Assembly: GCF_002803845.1 (NCBI RefSeq)
Contig: NZ_CP024985.1
Location: forward strand, 744,001 to 808,000
Length of the DNA stretch: 64,000 nucleotides
From: Streptomyces lavendulae subsp. lavendulae
Lineage (GTDB): Bacteria > Actinomycetota > Actinomycetes > Streptomycetales > Streptomycetaceae
Reading direction: 5' to 3'
This document shows positions 25,461-32,763 of the stretch, piece by piece. The position numbers and the translations under genes were made by a program. How positions within the stretch are numbered: position 1 is the stretch's first letter; each line of letters starts with the position of its first letter. The notes beneath the pieces are model-generated. The model searched no databases. It saw only the letters and a list, made by a program, of their open reading frames with translations, and was not told where the DNA came from.

Positions 25461-25612
25461 AGCGCTGCGTCTGGAGCGTGCCCCGCCCGGATCTTCCCGT
25501 CAAGACCTGAACGCGTAACGGCTTTGCGGCCAGGCGTGGTTGACGGCCCGGAGGCGGTTTCGGGGAGGCGGTCACGGGGCGGACGTCCAGGCCGCAGACC
25601 TCCCGCGCCGGG

Positions 25613-26656
25613 TCAGGCCGAGTCGCGGCGCACCAGCCTGGTCGGGGTGATCAGGGAGGTCGGGGCGAGGATCCCGCCGCGGTCCCGGTCCAGGGCGCCC
25701 AGCAGCAGCCGGGCCATCATCCGGCCCATGCCCTCGATGTCCTGGTGGACGGTGGTCAGCGGCGGATCGGCGCACTCGGCCACCGACCGCATGTCGTCGA
25801 AGCCGACCAGGGCCACGTCCTGAGGCACCCGGCGGGCCCGCTCCCGCAGGACGCGCAGCGCGCCCACCGCCATCTGGTCGCTGGCGGCGAAGACGGCGTC
25901 GAGTTCCGGATGCCGCTCCAGCAGGTCCGCCATGGCCCGCGCCCCGCCCTCCACCGTGTAGTCCCCCTCGGCCACCATCGGCGGGCAGGCGGGCGGCAGG
26001 GCGTCCCGGTAGCCGTCGAGGCGGTCGGTCGCCGAGGTCATGTCGCCGGGGCCCGCGATGTGCGCGATGCGGGTGCGGCCACGGTCCGCGAGGTGACGTA
26101 CGGCCAGCCGCGCCCCGCCCCGGTTGTCGGCGTCCACGTACGTCACCCCGGCGGGTCCGCCCGGGGCCGGGGTCCACGCGGGCCGGCCGCCGTACACGGT
26201 GGGCAGCCCGATGCGGGTCGCGATCGCGGGGAGCGGGTCGTCCGCGTGCAGGGAGAAGGCCAGCGCGCCGTCGACGTGGCCGCCGGCCAGGTACCGGGCG
26301 ATCCGCTCGTAGTCCTCCGGGCCTTCCACCAGCAGGAGCACCAACTGGGTGTCGTGGGCGTTGAGTTCCTTGCTGATGCCGCGGACCTGCTGGGAGAAGA
26401 AGGGGTCCGAGAAGATGCGGACCTCCGGCTCGGCGATGATGACCGCCACCGCACCGGTGCGCCGGGTGACCAGGGTCCGGGCCGCCGGGTTGGGTACGTA
26501 GCCCAGCTCGGCCACGGCTTCGCGCACCTTGTCCGCGACGAGCTGCCGCACCCCGGCCCCGCCGTTGACCACACGCGAGACCGTCGCCCGGGACACCCCG
26601 GCGCGCGCCGCGACCGCTTCCAGAGTGGGTCGGTGTCCGGTGGGGTGCTCAGGCAC
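25613..26656 (-). CDS. LacI-family repressor of the beta-glucan locus
   Basis: 347 residues. The N-terminal HTH ([27 protein letters not shown]) and hinge ([24 protein letters not shown]) are followed by a periplasmic-binding-like sensor domain. It starts at GTG with AGAGGAG 6 bases upstream. It lies just upstream of the transporter operon on the same strand. The palindromes at 20493, 25447 and the variant at 26735 fit its class (central CG, GAGCGCTC core), so it probably represses GH16, the operon and itself until a glucan oligosaccharide binds. Confidence 0.9.
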   Translation of the reverse strand: MPEHPTGHRPTLEAVAARAGVSRATVSRVVNGGAGVRQLVADKVREAVAELGYVPNPAARTLVTRRTGAVAVIIAEPEVRIFSDPFFSQQVRGISKELNAHDTQLVLLLVEGPEDYERIARYLAGGHVDGALAFSLHADDPLPAIATRIGLPTVYGGRPAWTPAPGGPAGVTYVDADNRGGARLAVRHLADRGRTRIAHIAGPGDMTSATDRLDGYRDALPPACPPMVAEGDYTVEGGARAMADLLERHPELDAVFAASDQMAVGALRVLRERARRVPQDVALVGFDDMRSVAECADPPLTTVHQDIEGMGRMMARLLLGALDRDRGGILAPTSLITPTRLVRRDSA

Positions 26657-26734
26657 GGCGGGCTCCTCTTCTGTCGCGGTCGGCAGCAGAGCGGCTGCGT
26701 CGGGATCTGCAGGGTATCCGGTGCCCCGCGGCCC

Positions 26735-26748
26735 GGAGAGCGCTCCCG
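26735..26748. promoter_or_regulatory. Variant operator GGAGAGCGCTCCCG upstream of the LacI-family gene
   Basis: It shares the AGCGCT core and 9 of the other bases or their symmetry partners with TGAGAGCGCTCTCA, and lies 79 bases before the repressor start. Autoregulation is plausible. Confidence 0.5.
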
Positions 26749-26884
26749 CAACAACGGCCAGGACGCGTGCTTTCGGGGGAATCGGTGGCGCGCGCCGGTG
26801 CGGAGCCACCGGACGCGCGTGGCCGGGCCGACACTCGTGGCAGCCGGCCGTCGGCCGGCGGGACGGACACCGGGAGGACGGCAC

Positions 26885-27256
26885 GTGTTCAGCGACACCA
26901 GGGCATTCAGCGGTTTCGCCGTGGACGACATCCAGCGGGCGAAGGAGTTCTACGGCGAGACCCTCGGACTGCGGGTGACCGAGGAGAACGGCCTGCTCAC
27001 CCTGCACATCGCGGGCGGCGCGGAGATCCTCGTGTACCCGAAGGAGGATCACGTCCCGGCCGGTTTCACGCTGCTCAACTTCCCCGTCGAGGACATCGAC
27101 GCGGCCGTCGACGGGCTGACCGGGCGCGGCATCCGCTTCGAGCGGTACCCCGGGTTCGAGCAGGACGAGAAGGGCGTCGTCCGCGAGGGGGGTCCGCTGA
27201 TCGCCTGGTTCACCGATCCCGCGGGCAACATCCTCTCCGTCCTCCAGCCCTCGTAG
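26885..27256 (+). CDS. VOC (glyoxalase/bleomycin-resistance) family protein
   Basis: 123 residues from a GTG with GGGAGG 7 bases upstream. Two beta-alpha-beta3 repeats are visible: [22 protein letters not shown] and [21 protein letters not shown], ending [14 protein letters not shown] metal-binding Glu lies in the second repeat, but the first metal position is not a clear His, so enzymatic activity is uncertain. It is divergent from the LacI-family gene. Confidence 0.85.
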   Translation: MFSDTRAFSGFAVDDIQRAKEFYGETLGLRVTEENGLLTLHIAGGAEILVYPKEDHVPAGFTLLNFPVEDIDAAVDGLTGRGIRFERYPGFEQDEKGVVREGGPLIAWFTDPAGNILSVLQPS

Positions 27257-27278
27257 CGGCCGCGGCGCACGGACGAGG

Positions 27279-27316
27279 GCCGCCGTCCCGCCCCGGACGG
27301 GGGGGGGGACGGCGGC
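27279..27316. terminator. Bidirectional terminator between the VOC and ribonuclease genes
   Basis: A 16-bp G+C-only stem (27279-27294 with 27301-27316) lies between two convergent genes. Confidence 0.65.
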
Positions 27317-27339
27317 GTGGGTGGGGGGCTGAGCCGGGA

Positions 27340-27765
27340 TCAGCAGGCGAAGTCGACCCGGCGGAAGGAGGCGTAGTGGTCGGCGGTGTAGTAGTCCTCC
27401 TGCCACTGCTGACCGGTGATGATCCGGCGGGCGCCGCGCGTGGGCGAGCCGGGGGTGATGACGGTGTACTCGTGGTAGTAGCCCGTGCTGTGGGCGGGCA
27501 GCAGGCCCTCGCGGTTCTGGAAGACGACGCCGTCCTGGGAGTACGGGAACGGTCCGCCCTCGTCTATGAGGTCGAGGGTGTCGTGCGCCTGGGAGGGCAG
27601 CGCCGAGTAACAGACCCTGCCCACCGCCTTCACCGATGCGGAGGCGGCGGAGGAGGCTGCGACGGCGTGGGAGGCGGGAGCCGCGGCGGCGACGGGTCCC
27701 GCGATGAGGGTGGCGGCGACGGCTGCGGCGCCCGCGAGGGCGACGAGGCGAGGGGGGATTCTCAT
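27340..27765 (-). CDS. Secreted guanyl-specific ribonuclease of the RNase Sa type
   Basis: 141 residues: a Sec signal of about 30, a short pro-region, then a mature enzyme of about 92 residues very close to S. aureofaciens RNase Sa (VCYSALPSQAHDTLDLI, FPYSQDGVVFQNREG, YYHEYTVITPG). The catalytic base Glu99, the Arg cluster 110-114 and catalytic His130 are present, as are Cys52 and Cys141 for the single disulfide. It cleaves RNA 3' of guanosine outside the cell. No barstar-type inhibitor gene is adjacent. Confidence 0.93.
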   Translation of the reverse strand: MRIPPRLVALAGAAAVAATLIAGPVAAAAPASHAVAASSAASASVKAVGRVCYSALPSQAHDTLDLIDEGGPFPYSQDGVVFQNREGLLPAHSTGYYHEYTVITPGSPTRGARRIITGQQWQEDYYTADHYASFRRVDFAC

Positions 27766-27961
27766 GCCGTCATGATGACGCGCGTAGAGCTGCGGCCGTC
27801 AACGTCAACTACGTTGATTTTCTTGCCTGTTCACGGCCCGGGCACCTACCGGAACGCGGGCGCCTCCGGGCCGTAACCCCTGCGACACCCGGGATCCGGC
27901 CCGGGGCCCGCACGGCCGCGCCCGGGATGCCCGGGTGGCGGGTCTCGGGCAGGCTGGGGCC

Positions 27962-28216
27962 ATGGAGCATGCGCCGATCGTCGTACACCGGATCGCACCG
28001 TCGGGTGGCCGACGGGTGACCATCCGGGTGCAGGGCCACGAGACCGCCCTGGGGGTCGCCCACGCGGATTCCGACGTGATCGAGTTCCTGCGGAGGATCG
28101 AGGTGCCCGATCCGGACGAGCTGGTCCTGGGCGACGCGCGGGTGATCGAGTGGCAGGGGGACGCCCCGCACCAGTACGAGGCCGAGACCGGTCCGCCGCC
28201 CCCGGACCTCCCGTAG
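27962..28216 (+). CDS. Small conserved Streptomyces protein
   Basis: 84 residues, acidic, with no signal and no motif I recognise (MEHAPIVVHRIAPSGGRRV; VIEFLRRIEVPDPDELVLG; VIEWQGDAPHQYEA). It is divergent from the ribonuclease gene (196-base shared upstream region), but it is not barstar-like in sequence. No Shine-Dalgarno is clear. It is convergent with the DUF1345-type gene. Confidence 0.65.
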   Translation: MEHAPIVVHRIAPSGGRRVTIRVQGHETALGVAHADSDVIEFLRRIEVPDPDELVLGDARVIEWQGDAPHQYEAETGPPPPDLP

Positions 28217-28232
28217 CCGCGACCGCGGGCGG

Positions 28233-28258
28233 CGCGCGACCGTTCACCCGTTCGCGCG
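28233..28258. terminator. G+C-rich hairpin between convergent genes
   Basis: CGCGCGA and TCGCGCG form the core, flanked by further complementary CGCGACC/GGTCGCG repeats across 28217-28285. The position between two stops suggests a bidirectional terminator. Confidence 0.5.
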
Positions 28259-28286
28259 CGGTCGCGGTCGCGGTCGCGGGTCGCGG

Positions 28287-29003
28287 TCAGTGCAGGATGC
28301 TCACGGCCCGGGCGATGACGAGGAGGGAGGTCAGCAGGGCCGCGACGGACTCGACGGCCATCATGAGCTTCGCCCGCGGGGACAGCGGCATGGTGTCGGT
28401 CGGACTGAAGGCCGTGGAGTTCGTGAGGGACACGTAGAGGTAGTCGACCAGGGTGGGGACCCAGTCGGAGGTCCCGCTCGCACCGGCCGCGACCTCGCCG
28501 ACGGCGTCGTCGTTCTCGTCCTGGGAGAACCGGAAGTCCGCCAGCGGCAGCTCTTCGCGCGGGAGTTGGGTGCGGTTGACCGGGCCGCCCCGGTCCATCT
28601 CCCAGAAGGCGAGCCCGAAGGCGATGACGTTGGTGAGCCAGACCTGGAAGGCGGCCACCAGCAGGGAGCGCCCGTCGGCGACCTGGGCGTGGAGCAGCTC
28701 GTGGACGAGGATGCCCAGCGCCACGAGGTTGCCGGCGACGATGACGAGGACCAGCGCCAGGGACAGGAAGCGGAAGGTCGCGGTCTGGCGGGTCAGCCGT
28801 CGCGGATTGATGGCGATGAGCGGCAGCAGGAGCAACATCTCCAGCGCGGGCACCAGGTACCGCGGGGTGATCAGCAACTGCTGGGGCAAGGCCAGGTACA
28901 GGGCCATCGCGGCGAGCGTCGCCAGCACGGCGGGCCATCGCGCCTCGCCCCGGCGCTCGTGGCGGGGGTGCAGGGTGTGCGCTTCGGCTCGGGTTCGCGG
29001 CAT
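28287..29003 (-). CDS. DUF1345-like membrane protein with ion-channel-like C-terminus
   Basis: 238 residues with about six hydrophobic segments. The last third (VDYLYVSLTNSTAFSPTDTMPLSPRAKLMMAVESVAALL) resembles the pore/second helix of small two-helix K+ channels without the TVGYG filter, as seen in DUF1345 proteins. Plasma-membrane location is clear; function is unknown. Confidence 0.75.
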   Translation of the reverse strand: MPRTRAEAHTLHPRHERRGEARWPAVLATLAAMALYLALPQQLLITPRYLVPALEMLLLLPLIAINPRRLTRQTATFRFLSLALVLVIVAGNLVALGILVHELLHAQVADGRSLLVAAFQVWLTNVIAFGLAFWEMDRGGPVNRTQLPREELPLADFRFSQDENDDAVGEVAAGASGTSDWVPTLVDYLYVSLTNSTAFSPTDTMPLSPRAKLMMAVESVAALLTSLLVIARAVSILH

Positions 29004-29117
29004 CGGTCCCCGTCCTCCTCGTCACTCGGAGCGGCGCCCCGTGGGGCGCGCGGTGCGCTCAGTGTGACGGTCGAGGGGCCGCGCGGCCCGGCGCGGCGCG
29101 GCCCTCGCGAGGACGGT

Positions 29118-29285
29118 TCAGTACTGGGTGCGGTGCCGGCCCTCACGGGGCGCGGGGACGGTGGTCAGGCGGGTGCGGGTGCGCCGGACGGAGGGGTTGC
29201 GCCTCGCCGGGACGTCGGGGCCGACGGCGATCAGGGCGATGACCACGACGACCAGACCGATGATGAGAACCGCGAACAGGGACAT
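29118..29285 (-). CDS. Small single-span membrane protein
   Basis: 55 residues. An N-terminal helix (SLFAVLIIGLVVVVIALIAVG) spans the membrane, followed by a short Arg-rich tail, so the tail is probably cytoplasmic. GGAAGG 5 bases before the ATG supports expression. Function unknown. Confidence 0.65.
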   Translation of the reverse strand: MSLFAVLIIGLVVVVIALIAVGPDVPARRNPSVRRTRTRLTTVPAPREGRHRTQY

Positions 29286-29435
29286 GGTCCTGCCTTCCGT
29301 CGGATTCTGATGACTTGTCACTACTTCGTGTCACCAAAATCGCGCGCGGTAAACACGGCGGGTGAGGAAACGCCTGTACGTCGCCCCACCCGTACCGCGG
29401 CCGGAGCCGCCCCGCGCGTGGGGCATGATCAGGGC

Positions 29436-30173
29436 ATGTCTGATCGCATCATTGCCGCCTGCGACGGGGCGGCGAAGGGTAATCCCGGGCCGGCCGGATG
29501 GGCGTGGGTCGTCGCGGACGCCCAGGGGCGCCCGGAGCGCTGGGAAGCCGGTCCACTGGGCCGGGCCACCAACAACGTCGGCGAACTCACCGCACTGCAG
29601 AGACTGTTGGAGGCCCTTGCGCCCGGAACCGCCGTCGAGGTGCGGATGGACTCCCAGTACGCCATGAAGGCGGTGACGCAGTGGCTCCCCGCGTGGAAGC
29701 GCAACGGGTGGAAGACCGCGGCCGGGAAGCCGGTGGCCAACCGGGAGCTCGTCGAAAGCATCGACGGGCTGCTGGGCGAGCGGGACGTGGAATTCCGCTA
29801 CGTTCCCGCCCACCGCGAAGACGGTGACCACCTCAACGCCATCGCCGACCAGGCGGCCAGCGACGCCGCGGTCACCCAGCAGGCCGCCGGTACCGCCCTC
29901 GGCAACGCGGACCTGCCGGTCCCGGCCCCCGCGCGCAGCGCCCCGGCCCGCAGTGCCCCGGCGCGCGGCGGATCGGCCCGCCGAGCCCCCTCCGGCACGG
30001 CGAAGGGTGCCCCGGCTCCCCGCGGCGGGGGCGGCGCGGCCCGGGGGCGGGCCTCGGTCAAGGCGAAGTTCCCGGGGAGCTGCCCGTGCGGGCAGCCGTA
30101 CGCCGCCGGGGAGACGATCGTGAAGCTGGCCTCGCGCTGGGGCCACCCCGGCTGCGCCGGATCGGAGGACTGA
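29436..30173 (+). CDS. rnhA: RNase H1-family protein with C-terminal zinc-ribbon-like tail
   Basis: 245 residues. Residues 1-145 form an RNase H domain with the acidic residues in ACDGAAKGNPG (Asp10), NNVGELTAL, RMDSQYAMK and NAIADQAASD, so it should cleave RNA in RNA-DNA hybrids. An Ala/Pro/Arg linker with repeated ARSAP units follows, then a compact tail with GSCPCGQPYAAGE and WGHPGCAG that could bind one zinc. That tail is not found in E. coli RNase HI. Streptomyces often have more than one RNase H. Confidence 0.85.
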   Translation: MSDRIIAACDGAAKGNPGPAGWAWVVADAQGRPERWEAGPLGRATNNVGELTALQRLLEALAPGTAVEVRMDSQYAMKAVTQWLPAWKRNGWKTAAGKPVANRELVESIDGLLGERDVEFRYVPAHREDGDHLNAIADQAASDAAVTQQAAGTALGNADLPVPAPARSAPARSAPARGGSARRAPSGTAKGAPAPRGGGGAARGRASVKAKFPGSCPCGQPYAAGETIVKLASRWGHPGCAGSED

Positions 30174-30290
30174 GGCGGCGGCCGGTCCGGGGGCCCCGGC
30201 GGAGACCCCGTGGGATAGTGGAACGGGGTCGAACCGACATCGAACGGGGTGGCCGGATCCTGGCGCCCCCTGTCGGGGGGTGGAGCACCC

Positions 30291-30839
30291 ATGAAGGGCA
30301 CGAGGAGAAGCTGCGCGGCCGAGGCCCCGCTCGCGTTGCTCGCGACGGGCCTGCTCGCCGCGGGTCTGCTGGCCGGCGCCGGTACGGCGACGGCCTCGAC
30401 CGCGGCCCCGACGGGGGTCCGGGCCCCGGCCGCGGCCTGCACCAGCGGGCAGCTCACGGCCGACAGCGCGCAGCGGACGGGGTCCAACGGGGTGCGGGTG
30501 ACCGTCACCAACAAGGGCCCCAAGCCGTGCACGCTGAAGGCCTTCCCGACCGTGGGCCTCGCGGGCCAGGGCTCGCCCGGCAGCAACAAGGGGCTGAGCG
30601 TGGTCCGCCAAGGCCAGGCGCGCACCGTGCAGTTGCCGGTGGGCGGCACGGCCACGACCACGCTGACCTTCACCCCGGTCCTCGGCGAGGCCGACGGCTA
30701 CTGCGCGTCCGGCGGGACCCCGACCGTCGCCCCCACGATCGTCGTGGGTGTCGCGGGCGGGGGCATCCAGCTGGCGCCGGACGACGGCGGCGACTTCGCC
30801 CTGTGCGGCAACAGCGTGCGCGCCACGGCGTTCCGCTGA
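30291..30839 (+). CDS. Secreted DUF4232 protein
   Basis: 182 residues. A signal peptide (about 1-35) is followed by a DUF4232 beta-sandwich (ACTSGQLTADSA, RVTVTNKGPKPCTLKAFPTVGLAGQ, to the C-terminal FALCGNSVRATAF) with Cys pairs likely forming disulfides. These proteins are abundant in Streptomyces exoproteomes; their role is not known. The start at 30291 removes a non-signal extension of 14 codons. Confidence 0.85.
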   Translation: MKGTRRSCAAEAPLALLATGLLAAGLLAGAGTATASTAAPTGVRAPAAACTSGQLTADSAQRTGSNGVRVTVTNKGPKPCTLKAFPTVGLAGQGSPGSNKGLSVVRQGQARTVQLPVGGTATTTLTFTPVLGEADGYCASGGTPTVAPTIVVGVAGGGIQLAPDDGGDFALCGNSVRATAFR

Positions 30840-30931
30840 CGCCGTCGGCCGGGTCCGTCGGGCGGCGGCCCCGGCCTGTGCGGTGACACGGCCGGTGCGG
30901 TGACACCGCCGGTGCGCCCGCACCCGGTGCG

Positions 30932-31543
30932 TCAGTCCACCACCAGGTCGGCCCGGTGGCGCCCGGCCTCGATCAGCCGGGCGTTGGCCTCGTCCGAACG
31001 GGAGACCCACCGGGCCGCGTCCGCCTCGCTGCGGCCGTGCCGCACGTGCCGGGCGACGAGGCGGCGTACGCGCAGGCCCTCGTCGGGAGCCAGGTACCAG
31101 GTCTCGTCCAGCAGGGGGCGCAGCCCCGCCCACTCCCCCGTCTCGTACAGCAGGTAGTTGCCCTCGGTGATCACCAGCGGTACTCCGGGAGGCACCGCGA
31201 TGCTGCCCGCGACGGGCTCCTCCAGTGCGCGGTCGAAGGCCGGGGCGTAGACCACCTCGGGGGCCGCCGCGCGCAGGCGCCCGAGCAGGGCCCGGTATCC
31301 GGCGGCGTCGAAGGTGTCCGGTGCCCCCTTGCGGTCCGTGCGCCCCAGCCGGACCAGTTCGGCCTGGGCGAGGTGGTACCCGTCCATCGGTACGACGACG
31401 GCCCGTTCGGGGCCCAGCGCCCGCGCGAGCCGGGCGGCCAGGGTCGACTTCCCCGCTCCCGGCGGTCCCGCGATGCCGAGGATCCGCCGTCCGCCCGTGG
31501 CCGCCAGGGCCCGGGCCCGGTCTTCCAGTTCCGCCCACTCCAT
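30932..31543 (-). CDS. Nucleoside/uridine-kinase-like P-loop kinase
   Basis: 203 residues. Walker A GPPGAGKST (about 25-33), VVPMDGYHLAQAEL (the substrate Asp and Tyr/His seen in uridine and pantothenate kinases), KGAPDTFDAAGY and VITEGNYLLYE are the marks of the PRK/uridine-kinase family labelled nucleoside/nucleotide kinase family protein. LVARHVRHGRSEADAARWV is the lid. The natural substrate, perhaps a sugar or pantothenate-like compound, is uncertain. Confidence 0.88.
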   Translation of the reverse strand: MEWAELEDRARALAATGGRRILGIAGPPGAGKSTLAARLARALGPERAVVVPMDGYHLAQAELVRLGRTDRKGAPDTFDAAGYRALLGRLRAAAPEVVYAPAFDRALEEPVAGSIAVPPGVPLVITEGNYLLYETGEWAGLRPLLDETWYLAPDEGLRVRRLVARHVRHGRSEADAARWVSRSDEANARLIEAGRHRADLVVD

Positions 31544-31617
31544 CCGCGTATCGTGCCATCGCGGGGCGGGTGGCGGGGAGCCCCGGGGCGGCCCTTGGCC
31601 GGGCGCGCTTCACGCCG

Positions 31618-32682
31618 TCACGCGCTCACCACGGGGACGCCCTCCGGGCGGCCGACGAGGAGGGCTGCGATGTGGTCGGCGCAGTGCAGGGCGGCGGTGC
31701 TCATGGCGCTCCGGGTCATCCCGGCGACGTGCGGGGTCAGCAGGGCGTTCGGCAGGCCGAACAGCGGGGACGCGAAGGCCGCGTGCTCACGGGCGAAGGT
31801 GTCGACCGCCGTGGCCGCCAGGGGGTGCCCGGGGTCGCGCAGGGCGTCGGCCAGGGCCTGTTCGTCCACGATCCCGCCGCGGGCGGTGTTCAGCAGGATC
31901 GAGCCGGGGCGCATCGAGGCCAGCTCCGCCCGCCCGATCATCCCCCGGGTCTCCGCCGTGAGCGGCAGGTGCAGGGAGACCACGTCGCTGGTCGTGAGCA
32001 GGGCCGTGAGGGAGCGGACCGGGCGGGCCGGTGGTGTCCCGGCCCGGTGCTGCCGGGAGAGGCCCTGGACGTCCATGCCCAGGGCCGCCGCCCGCTCGGC
32101 CAGCGCCGAGCCGGTGCGGCCCAGGCCGGCGATGCCCAGGGTCAGCTCCGAGAGCTGCGCGGCCGGAGCCGCCGGGGCGCGCCAGACGCCGCGGTGCGCG
32201 GTCGCGTTGTGGGCCGGCAGGTCGCGGGTCAGGGCGAGGAGCTGGGCCAGCGCGAACTCGGCGACGGCGCCCGCGTTGGACCCGGGGGTGTGGGTGACGG
32301 TGACTCCGTGCCGGGCGGCGGCGGGCAGTTCGACGTGGTCGAAGCCCGCCCCGGCCCGCCCGATCACGCGCAGTGGGCGGGCCAGCGCCGGATCGGTGGC
32401 GGCGGCCAGGAACCGGGCGCGCAGGGGCACTCCGGCGCGGGACTTGAGGGCGTCGTAGCCCTCTCCCCCGCGGACGGTCGCGGCGGTCAGGGCGGACTCG
32501 TCGAAGGCGTCGAAGTCGGTGAACTCCATCCGGTCGCCCCAGGCCTCGCGGGTGCCCGTGTGGTCGGTGACCCTGCGGAGGTTCAGCGTGATCTCCAGCC
32601 CGTGTCCGAGCAGGCGGTCGAGCTCGCGCGCCATCAGCTCGCCGGGCGCCGCGTCGAGCAGCAGGATCCGTGCCTTGTGCAT
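31618..32682 (-). CDS. D-2-hydroxyacid dehydrogenase (NAD-dependent)
   Basis: 354 residues, cytoplasmic. The NAD-binding core has GIAGLGRTGSALAERAAALGM, and the catalytic residues Arg (LLNTARGGIVDE), Glu (DTFAREHAAF, where most members have DVFxxEP) and His (LTPHVAGMT) are in place. It is somewhat longer at the N-terminus than phosphoglycerate dehydrogenase catalytic cores and lacks an ACT domain. The substrate is unknown. Confidence 0.9.
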   Translation of the reverse strand: MHKARILLLDAAPGELMARELDRLLGHGLEITLNLRRVTDHTGTREAWGDRMEFTDFDAFDESALTAATVRGGEGYDALKSRAGVPLRARFLAAATDPALARPLRVIGRAGAGFDHVELPAAARHGVTVTHTPGSNAGAVAEFALAQLLALTRDLPAHNATAHRGVWRAPAAPAAQLSELTLGIAGLGRTGSALAERAAALGMDVQGLSRQHRAGTPPARPVRSLTALLTTSDVVSLHLPLTAETRGMIGRAELASMRPGSILLNTARGGIVDEQALADALRDPGHPLAATAVDTFAREHAAFASPLFGLPNALLTPHVAGMTRSAMSTAALHCADHIAALLVGRPEGVPVVSA

Positions 32683-32763
32683 GTACGTTTCCCCTTCCCC
32701 GTCCGCCTGCCCTACGGCGGCCGCACCCCCGCGGGAGGGGCCGCCGGCCCGGTCGGCCCCGGC

